From: an uncultured Oligoflexia bacterium
GTDB taxonomy: Bacteria; Bdellovibrionota; Bacteriovoracia; Bacteriovoracales; Bacteriovoracaceae
Assembly: GCA_950060715.1 (NCBI GenBank)
Contig: CATLVA010000140.1
Coordinates: forward strand, 1-5,336
DNA: 5,336 bases
Direction of reading: 5' to 3'
The position numbers were made by a program, and so were the translations under genes. The number at the start of each line of letters is the position of its first letter. Position 1 is the first letter of the stretch. Below are positions 1 to 4,414 of this stretch, piece after piece. Below the pieces are notes generated by a model that saw only the letters and a program-made list of their open reading frames with translations, searched no databases and had not been told where the DNA came from.

Positions 1-228
1 ATCACAGTCTTCAACAACATCATGAAGAAGCCCACCAATAATGGACTGCATATCCATTTTGAGTTTAATCAAAGTAGCTGCAACATTCATTGGATGAATT
101 ATATAAGGCTCACCAGAACTTCTTTTTTGAGGACGGTGGTGCCTCTCAGCGAAATGGTAGGCTTTAACAAATAAATCGAGGTCTTCATCCGGCATGGCGG
201 ACTTCACACGGCGACTGAGCTCCTCAAT
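1..228 (-). CDS. RelA/SpoT-family (p)ppGpp synthetase/hydrolase, N-terminal part (runs off left edge)
   Basis: Long RSH enzymes make and degrade the alarmone (p)ppGpp in the cytosol. Only the start of the N-terminal hydrolase (HD) domain is in the window. The minus frame shows SGEPYIIHP followed by LLHDVVED. In the family these carry the first metal-binding His and the HD pair with its following E-D, so the visible hydrolase residues are intact. The synthetase, TGS and ACT regions would lie beyond base 1, so RelA-like and SpoT-like types cannot be told apart. The gene follows gmk in the same direction, matching the gmk-(rpoZ)-spoT order of E. coli but without rpoZ. The start is uncertain. The frame is open back to a TGA at 283-285 but contains no ATG, GTG or TTG before GTG 207-205. 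Family-like sequence (LTIEELSRRVK) already lies upstream of that GTG. I placed the start at ATT 228-226 because AAGGAG (242-237) sits 8 bases before it; GTG 207 is the conservative alternative. Family call is firm, start is not. Confidence 0.85.
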   Translation of the reverse strand, partial: MEELSRRVKSAMPDEDLDLFVKAYHFAERHHRPQKRSSGEPYIIHPMNVAATLIKLKMDMQSIIGGLLHDVVEDCD

Positions 229-272
229 CGTTAAATCTCCTTCGTGTGAAAAATCTAGGCTAGAAAAAATAA

Positions 273-842
273 CTATCTCCCTTCAATTATGCCGACCACT
301 ATTTCTTTTAAGGCCTGGTACGCTTTTTCTATATCGTCATTTACTATATTATAATCGAAATCATTTTTTCGCGCTAACTCTCTTTTTGCATTATGGAGTC
401 GAATCTCAATTACGCCTGTAGAGTCTGTGTTTCTATTGCGAAGCCTCACCTCTAGTTCTTCGACACTTGGAGGCTCAATAAAGATAATCTTTGCCTTGTC
501 TCCGTAGAGATACTTCATGGAATCACAACCTTGAACGTCCAAGTCAAATAGAAGGTTATCCCCTTCGGCTAATCCCTGATCTACAATCGATTTTCTTGTT
601 CCATAATAATTATTATGAACAGCTGCCCATTCAATAAACTCATTAGCTTCAATATAGTTTTCAAAACTATCTCTATCAATGAAGTGATAATCAACGCCAT
701 CAACTTCCCCCTCTCTCATAGGTCTGGTTGTACAAGAAACCGACCATTTTAGGCTCGGAACTTCTTTTTTCAACCTATTCAAAAGAGTCGACTTCCCAGT
801 TCCAGAAGGGGCAACTATAACAATGATTTTTCCTTCATTCAT
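273..842 (-). CDS. gmk: Guanylate kinase
   Basis: Cytosolic nucleotide kinase, ATP + GMP to ADP + GDP, needed for GTP and dGTP supply. The 189-residue protein is slightly shorter than E. coli Gmk (about 207). Visible motifs: P-loop APSGTGKST at residues 11-19; the GMP-binding segment SCTTRPMREGEVDGVDYHF at 36-54 with Ser36, Arg40, Arg43 and Tyr52 in the expected places; EWAAVHNNYYGT at 71-82; the LDVQG strand at 101-105; and the arginine-rich lid RLRNR at 133-137. The family P-loop usually begins SGPSG, and here it reads VAPSG. The ATG is 6 bases after the yicC stop, and AGTAGG overlapping that stop can serve as Shine-Dalgarno, so it is probably cotranscribed and coupled with yicC. Gmk is a known (p)ppGpp target in several bacteria, which gives meaning to its position directly before rsh. 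The protein ends GIIEGR, and its last codons carry GAAGGGAGA, a possible ribosome site for the next gene. Confidence 0.97.
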   Translation of the reverse strand: MNEGKIIVIVAPSGTGKSTLLNRLKKEVPSLKWSVSCTTRPMREGEVDGVDYHFIDRDSFENYIEANEFIEWAAVHNNYYGTRKSIVDQGLAEGDNLLFDLDVQGCDSMKYLYGDKAKIIFIEPPSVEELEVRLRNRNTDSTGVIEIRLHNAKRELARKNDFDYNIVNDDIEKAYQALKEIVVGIIEGR

Positions 843-848
843 ACTAGC

Positions 849-1715
849 CTACTGCAGGTTAAGGGCCTGCTCCCTAATCTTTTCAAGTTGAACTTTCATT
901 TGAACGACACATTCAGAAATATTTTGATGACCTGATTTTGAACCTATCGTATTAGTTTCGCGGTTTAATTCTTGAACAAGGAAGTCTATTTGTCTTCCAA
1001 CGTCTCCGGCTGAACTTAGAATTTTATCTAATTTTTTAAGGTGAATTTCAATTCGATTTAACTCTTCATCAATATCAAGCTTTTCAAGATAGTAAATTAC
1101 TTCTTGTAAAAAACGAGGTTCATCAACTTGGATATTATCCAAAGTATCAAAACGCTTTACCAGTTTTTCTTTTACCTGTTCTTGATAATCATTTTTTTGA
1201 ACTTTAACTTTTTCGAGAAACTCTCCATAAATAACTCTATGCTCTTTAAGTTTTTCGATTAGTTTAGCTCCCTCTTCTGCTCGACTTACAACTAAATTAT
1301 CTAAAGCGCCATCAAAGTTAGCAAGCAATAGCTCTCGAAGTTCTTCATCTCTATTACCATCTTCTGAGTAAAAGTCTCCTCTTAAAAATTCAGTTGGCTG
1401 AATATGTAGAGGTACGCTTTGTTTATCTGCAATGGTCTTAATTTTTTGCAAGTAAGCATTCACTTTTTCGATATCTAAATCAGCTACATCTTTTTGCTCA
1501 GCCGATTTTTTATAATTGACGTAAATATCAAAACTACCTCGAGAAAATTTCGCTTCGAGTTTTTTCTTCAGCTCTATTTCGATAGCATTAAAAACACTAC
1601 CCATCTTAAAACGAAAATCTTTATATCGATTGTTCACTGTTTTAAGTTCGATCGTTAAAGAATAATTGTCATTCTCGGCTTCAGTTCTGCCAAAGCCAGT
1701 CATAGATTGAATCAT
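849..1715 (-). CDS. yicC: YicC/YloC family endoribonuclease-like protein
   Basis: 288 residues, very close to E. coli YicC (about 287). It opens with the family signature MIQSMTGFGR and continues with LKTVNNRYKDFRF (about 25-37) of the N-terminal YicC domain. The C-terminal DUF1732-type region (about 205-288) contains DEELNRIEIHLKKL, VGRQIDFLVQELNRETNTIGSK and a terminal QLEKIREQALN helix, all typical of the family. Members have been described as endoribonucleases (B. subtilis YloC; E. coli YicC linked to sRNA turnover); activity here is inferred. The ATG at 1715-1713 shares its A with the accA stop in TAATG, pointing to translational coupling. The second Met (residue 5) is a less likely start because the family normally has the MIxSMT opening. 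yicC next to gmk is a widespread arrangement. The many Lys/Glu-rich helices suggest coiled-coil or oligomerising regions. Confidence 0.95.
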   Translation of the reverse strand: MIQSMTGFGRTEAENDNYSLTIELKTVNNRYKDFRFKMGSVFNAIEIELKKKLEAKFSRGSFDIYVNYKKSAEQKDVADLDIEKVNAYLQKIKTIADKQSVPLHIQPTEFLRGDFYSEDGNRDEELRELLLANFDGALDNLVVSRAEEGAKLIEKLKEHRVIYGEFLEKVKVQKNDYQEQVKEKLVKRFDTLDNIQVDEPRFLQEVIYYLEKLDIDEELNRIEIHLKKLDKILSSAGDVGRQIDFLVQELNRETNTIGSKSGHQNISECVVQMKVQLEKIREQALNLQ

Positions 1716-2683
1716 TATGCTTCACCTTCAATAATTGTGATATTTCCCATATCTCTAAATTTTTTAAATCTGTTTTCCAGAAGTTTATCTTCGGCTAGCT
1801 TCTCAAGTTCTTTTAGATCTTTTAAAACCTGCTTTTTAAGATTATCTGCTGTCGCTTCAAAATCCCTATGGGCTCCACCTGTAGGCTCTTTAATTATTGA
1901 ATCAATAATCTGTAATTCCTTTGCCTTTAATGGATCAAGCTTTAAAGAGTTTGCCGCTTGCTCAGCTCTTTTTGGATCAGACCATAAAATAGAGGCACAA
2001 GACTCTGGAGAAATAACTGAATAAACAGAGTACTCCAGCATATGGACTCTATCTGCAATAGCAATTCCTAATGCTCCTCCAGATCCACCTTCACCAATAA
2101 CAACGGCTACGATAGGAACCTTTATATCAAACATTTCTTGGATATTTTCTGCGATAGCCTGCGCTTGCCCGCGCTCTTCAGCTCCTATCCCAGGGTAAGC
2201 ACCCGGAGTATCCACAAGGCAAAGAACTGGAATATTAAACTGCTCTGCAAGCCTCATCAACCTAAGTGCTTTTCTATATCCCTCAGGCCTTGCCATTCCA
2301 AAATTATGTTTAATTTTATCTTGAGTTTTTCTACCTTTTTCAATTCCAACGACAGCAACCTTCTTTCCGTCTAAATATCCAAAGCCAGCTACCATTGCTG
2401 GATCTTCACTGAATCTTCTATCTCCATGAATCTCATGAAAATTTTCAAGAATATGGTTTATATAATCTAGAGTATGAGGACGTTTTGGATGACGTGAAAG
2501 TTGAACTCGCTCCCAAGGAGTTAAGTTGTCATAGATTTCTTTGAGAAGATCATCGACTTTATTTTGAAGAGCACTAATTTCTTTATTAATATCAAGACCA
2601 GATCTAGAGTTTGCTTCTTTAAGTTCTTTAATCTGGTTTTCTAGTTCGTGAACCGGTTTTTCGAAATCAAGAGTGTATTCCAT
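1715..2683 (-). CDS. accA: Acetyl-CoA carboxylase carboxyltransferase subunit alpha
   Basis: With AccD it forms the carboxyltransferase that moves the carboxyl group from biotin on AccB to acetyl-CoA, giving malonyl-CoA, the first committed step of fatty-acid synthesis (cytosol). The 322 residues match the usual length (E. coli 319). It has the N-terminal helical/coiled segment (about 8-50), then LTPWERVQLSRHPKRPHTLDYI (54-75), HGDRRFSEDPAMVAGFG (86-102), GRKTQDKIKHNFGMARPEGYRKALRLM (117-143), VDTPGAYPGIGAEERGQ (157-173) and the glycine-rich GEGGSGGALGIA (197-208) of the crotonase-like fold that builds the oxyanion hole. There is no zinc ribbon, which belongs to AccD; no accD is in the window. 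The ATG has TAGGAT 7 bases upstream. A hairpin overlaps this ribosome site (separate entry). The stop overlaps the yicC start by one base, so accA is probably the first gene of accA-yicC-gmk-rsh, or follows on from the upstream lipoprotein gene. Confidence 0.97.
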   Translation of the reverse strand: MEYTLDFEKPVHELENQIKELKEANSRSGLDINKEISALQNKVDDLLKEIYDNLTPWERVQLSRHPKRPHTLDYINHILENFHEIHGDRRFSEDPAMVAGFGYLDGKKVAVVGIEKGRKTQDKIKHNFGMARPEGYRKALRLMRLAEQFNIPVLCLVDTPGAYPGIGAEERGQAQAIAENIQEMFDIKVPIVAVVIGEGGSGGALGIAIADRVHMLEYSVYSVISPESCASILWSDPKRAEQAANSLKLDPLKAKELQIIDSIIKEPTGGAHRDFEATADNLKKQVLKDLKELEKLAEDKLLENRFKKFRDMGNITIIEGEA

Positions 2684-2684
2684 A

Positions 2685-2726
2685 AGTGTATCCTATTAAA
2701 ATTAAATATAAGTAGGAATTTACACT
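2685..2726 (-). promoter_or_regulatory. Hairpin/inverted repeat over the accA ribosome binding site
   Basis: In the accA sense direction, AGTGTA-aat-TCCTA (2726-2713) is followed by TAGGATACACT (2695-2685). The two arms pair over 11 bp with a 3-base bulge and a 17-base AT-rich loop. The downstream arm contains TAGGA, the accA Shine-Dalgarno, and ends 1 base before the ATG. As RNA it could hide the ribosome site; as DNA it could be a dyad operator around the promoter. The pairing is directly visible; any regulatory use is inference. It does not look like an intrinsic terminator because no T-run follows and the stem is AT-rich. Confidence 0.5.
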
Positions 2727-2733
2727 CTTTTGA
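2705..2733 (-). promoter_or_regulatory. Weak candidate sigma-70-type promoter for accA operon
   Basis: TATATT (2710-2705, 5 of 6 to the -10 consensus) lies in the loop of the inverted repeat. TCAAAA (2733-2728, 3 of 6 to the -35) lies 17 bases upstream of it. Transcription would begin near the start of accA, leaving a leader too short to contain the full hairpin. The promoter and the RNA-hairpin reading are therefore partly competing explanations. In AT-rich DNA such matches arise by chance. Confidence 0.22.
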
Positions 2734-2746
2734 CTGGTTTGATAAC

Positions 2747-3394
2747 CTATCTTTGTTCAGTTTCCCATCCCGCAACTTCACCATTTTCAAAATAAATCAT
2801 GCGCTTAGTCGATCCATGTGAGTATATCCAGCGCTCATTTTGTTCAGAAGGGTCTCCAGCAAACTCTCTAAACATCGGCTGCCCCCATGAACTACTAATA
2901 TCGTTTTTCTTCATACCAAGACTTATATTCGAAGGAGCAGATGCTCTTACGGCATAACCATTTGAAATTGAAGGGTTTTTACCACTTAATCCACGAGATT
3001 GGAGATAGGATCTTTTCGATCTAGGGTCTAGTCGTAAAAAATAGATCCTTTCACTGAGTGAGCCTAACTCATCACGGTAACGTAGATAGCTATTATACTC
3101 TTGATCATTAAGCTGATTTTCGAGGTAATACAATTCTCGTTTGAGGCTTTGCTGATAGATCACCTCTTCTCTCGTTCTCGCCGTTGCAGGCGTTCTTGAG
3201 TTGATTTCACTCCAACTTCTATGGTCTCGTCCATCATCGCCGGCCACCACCATAAAGTCTCTATTGGCCATAAAAGCAGGTTCTTCCATGTATTGTAATT
3301 CCCCATAGCCCATTTCTCGCGCGAAATCTCTACGCTCGAACATACTACAACTACTTAAAATTATTAGGGTAAAAACTGAAATTAGGTACTTCAT
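2747..3394 (-). CDS. Outer-membrane-type lipoprotein with BamE/SmpA-like C-terminal region
   Basis: 215 residues from the ATG at 3394. The N-terminus is a lipoprotein signal peptide: Lys2, hydrophobic stretch 3-13 and lipobox L13-S14-S15-C16, so Cys16 should be lipidated. Ser at +2 would direct it to the outer membrane under E. coli rules. Residues 74-118 (REEVIYQQSLKRELYYLENQ and onward) are strongly charged and helical, likely coiled coil. Residues 157-213 read ISLGMKKNDISSSWGQPMFREFAG, then ERWIYSHGSTKRMIYFENGEVAGWE. This resembles the BamE/SmpA/OmlA fold pattern: iGM..ndV...wGqP, then e.W.Y, then v.F.nG.V. I recognise the fold type, not a specific gene; it is too long and divergent to call BamE itself. 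The start was chosen because GGAGGAG sits 4-5 bases before this ATG and the signal peptide begins there. A GTG 24 bases upstream would place eight hydrophilic residues before it. It lies 63 bases before accA, in the same direction. Confidence 0.85.
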   Translation of the reverse strand: MKYLISVFTLIILSSCSMFERRDFAREMGYGELQYMEEPAFMANRDFMVVAGDDGRDHRSWSEINSRTPATARTREEVIYQQSLKRELYYLENQLNDQEYNSYLRYRDELGSLSERIYFLRLDPRSKRSYLQSRGLSGKNPSISNGYAVRASAPSNISLGMKKNDISSSWGQPMFREFAGDPSEQNERWIYSHGSTKRMIYFENGEVAGWETEQR

Positions 3395-3450
3395 AGCTCC
3401 TCCATCCTGGCCTAGCACTCACCTACCTATCGAATACGTCTGGTCTAAAG

Positions 3451-3463
3451 CTTAGTATCTAAG
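3451..3463. repeat. Small dyad symmetry in the divergent intergenic region
   Basis: CTTAG-TAT-CTAAG is a perfect 5-bp inverted repeat with a 3-base centre. It lies 57 bases before the lipoprotein start and about 86 bases before the FliL-like gene's leader ATG. It could be a regulator half-site pair, but a match this short can occur by chance. Confidence 0.2.
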
Positions 3464-3502
3464 GGTAAATAGGAAATTTTGACCACAAACCGACTAAAAA
3501 GC

Positions 3503-3530
3503 TAAAGTACTCGACTTAGTTATCCGATAA
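3503..3530 (+). promoter_or_regulatory. Candidate sigma-28 (FliA) flagellar promoter
   Basis: TAAAGTAC (3503-3510) and TCCGATAA (3523-3530) are separated by 12 bases. The enterobacterial sigma-28 consensus is TAAAGTTT-N11-GCCGATAA, so the -10 matches 7 of 8 and the -35 matches 6 of 8, with a spacer one base longer than ideal. It lies directly before a FliL-like flagellar gene, which makes the match more believable. Initiation would fall near 3537, almost on the Shine-Dalgarno, leaving a very short leader. A competing sigma-70 reading is TTGACC (3479-3484) with TAAAGT (3503-3508), spacer 18. Confidence 0.5.
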
Positions 3531-3548
3531 AATAAGTAGGAAATTATT

Positions 3549-3578
3549 ATGTTGGATAAATTATTGAAGAGAAATTGA
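3549..3578 (+). CDS. Nine-codon leader reading frame overlapping the FliL-like gene start
   Basis: ATG at 3549 is preceded by AGTAGG/GGA (3535-3541) at good spacing, the best ribosome site in this region. It encodes MLDKLLKRN and stops at TGA 3576-3578. The stop overlaps the TTG start of the next frame in the sequence TTGA (3575-3578), a layout typical of translational coupling. Either it is a coupling minicistron, or an indel has separated the true ATG from the long frame. No function is claimed for the peptide. Confidence 0.35.
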   Translation: MLDKLLKRN

Positions 3579-4414
3579 ATTGGGTGCTGAGTCAGCTATT
3601 ACAGTTTGTCCGCAAACTCATCATCAAAATTGTACCGACACCAATCCAAACGGTTTGGCTTAAGTTTATACGCCATATAAACGAGGTCACTCATAACACA
3701 AGAGCCGTTGTTAACAGCTTCTTTGTAAACTCTGCCCTATTTATTTCTGAAAAATTTGTGGACCTCAAGTTAAAAAGAAAAGAGTTTGCAGGTAAGGTAG
3801 ATGAAACGAAAAAAATCGGTGATCGAATTAAAGCTTTTTTTATGGGAACTCCCGTTGCCACAACTAAAAAGTTTTTAAACGATCAAAAAGTTGCAATAAG
3901 AATATTTATTAAGAATCACTTCAACCAAGAAAAATTCGATAAATTTGCTCCAAGATTTTTAGTCGTGAGTTTATTAGGTCTAGGTATTTTTAGCGTCGTA
4001 AAAGTGTCTCATAATATTTATCGTCAAGAAAATCCCTACAGAAAGCCGGCAAGTATTCAAGTGTATGATGAAAAGCCTAAGTATCATTTTTTTCAACAAC
4101 AAACAGTTAAAATTCAAAATATCAAAGTTCCGCTGCAGGCGACAAGAGTTGGTAAGATGGACAGTCTTACTATCGATTTTAGCGTAAGAACTTCTACCCG
4201 TTTTGCCAGTTATTTTATCAGTGAAAATGAACATAAGTTGAAAGACTACTTCTTTACCGCAGTTGAACCAATCGTTTCAGATTTTGCATTGGATGAAGAC
4301 GGCAAAGAAGTACTTAAGGAAAAGATTCAAAAAGAAATACAACGTTTTCTCGACAAAGAGAAAGTGCGTGGTGAAGTTCTTGAAGTTCACCTTCTCTACG
4401 TGATCGGCTCATAA
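3575..4414 (+). CDS. FliL-like membrane protein with long N-terminal cytoplasmic extension
   Basis: 279 residues from TTG 3575. FliL is a single-pass inner-membrane protein at the flagellar basal body that supports stator function. The only clear membrane segment is FLVVSLLGLGIFSVV (about 128-142), flanked by Arg127 and Lys143. The C-terminal 100 residues fit the FliL domain: a beta strand VKIQNIKVPL (178-187), then MDSLTIDFSVRT (195-206), helix ENEHKLKDYFFTAVEPIVSDF (217-237), LDEDGKEVLKEKIQKEIQRFL (239-259) and the closing strand GEVLEVHLLYVIG. The eGk.lk.ei...in..l...geV..v pattern is the family hallmark. FliL proteins are usually 150-180 residues with the membrane helix near the start; here about 125 residues rich in Lys and amphipathic helices precede it. 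The start is weak: no ATG is in frame nearby, and a 9-codon ATG frame ends on top of this TTG. The candidate sigma-28 promoter upstream supports a motility role. The 3' end overlaps the convergent sigma-54 activator gene by 19 bases. It is probably a FliL paralogue, not necessarily the FliL of the main flagellar operon. Confidence 0.72.
   Translation: MNWVLSQLLQFVRKLIIKIVPTPIQTVWLKFIRHINEVTHNTRAVVNSFFVNSALFISEKFVDLKLKRKEFAGKVDETKKIGDRIKAFFMGTPVATTKKFLNDQKVAIRIFIKNHFNQEKFDKFAPRFLVVSLLGLGIFSVVKVSHNIYRQENPYRKPASIQVYDEKPKYHFFQQQTVKIQNIKVPLQATRVGKMDSLTIDFSVRTSTRFASYFISENEHKLKDYFFTAVEPIVSDFALDEDGKEVLKEKIQKEIQRFLDKEKVRGEVLEVHLLYVIGS

Noticed and set aside
194..421. Open frame on the plus strand opposite rsh and gmk (75 residues)
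   Set aside because: It is antisense to two well-supported genes, has no recognisable domain or good ribosome site, and its hydrophobic composition comes from reading AT-rich codons backwards.
1707..2024. Plus-strand open frame opposite the 3' end of accA (105 residues)
   Set aside because: Ser/Phe-rich translation typical of antisense shadow; accA is certain on the other strand.
2735..2746. GGTT-TGAT-AACC mini hairpin after the lipoprotein stop, considered as a terminator
   Set aside because: The stem is only 4 bp and no T-run follows in the gene direction, so I do not call it a terminator.
3395..3418. Longer start (GTG 3418) for the lipoprotein gene
   Set aside because: It would place MLGQDGGA before the signal peptide; the ATG at 3394 has GGAGGAG at proper distance and gives a normal lipoprotein N-terminus.
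3427..3456. Sigma-28-like TAAG-N16-TTCGATAG on the minus strand before the lipoprotein gene
   Set aside because: Only 5 of 8 bases match in the -10 box and the -35 core is imperfect; the gene has no flagellar features to support it.
3980..4234. Minus-strand open frame inside the FliL-like gene (84 residues)
   Set aside because: No domain, no upstream signal, and it lies wholly within a better supported gene.
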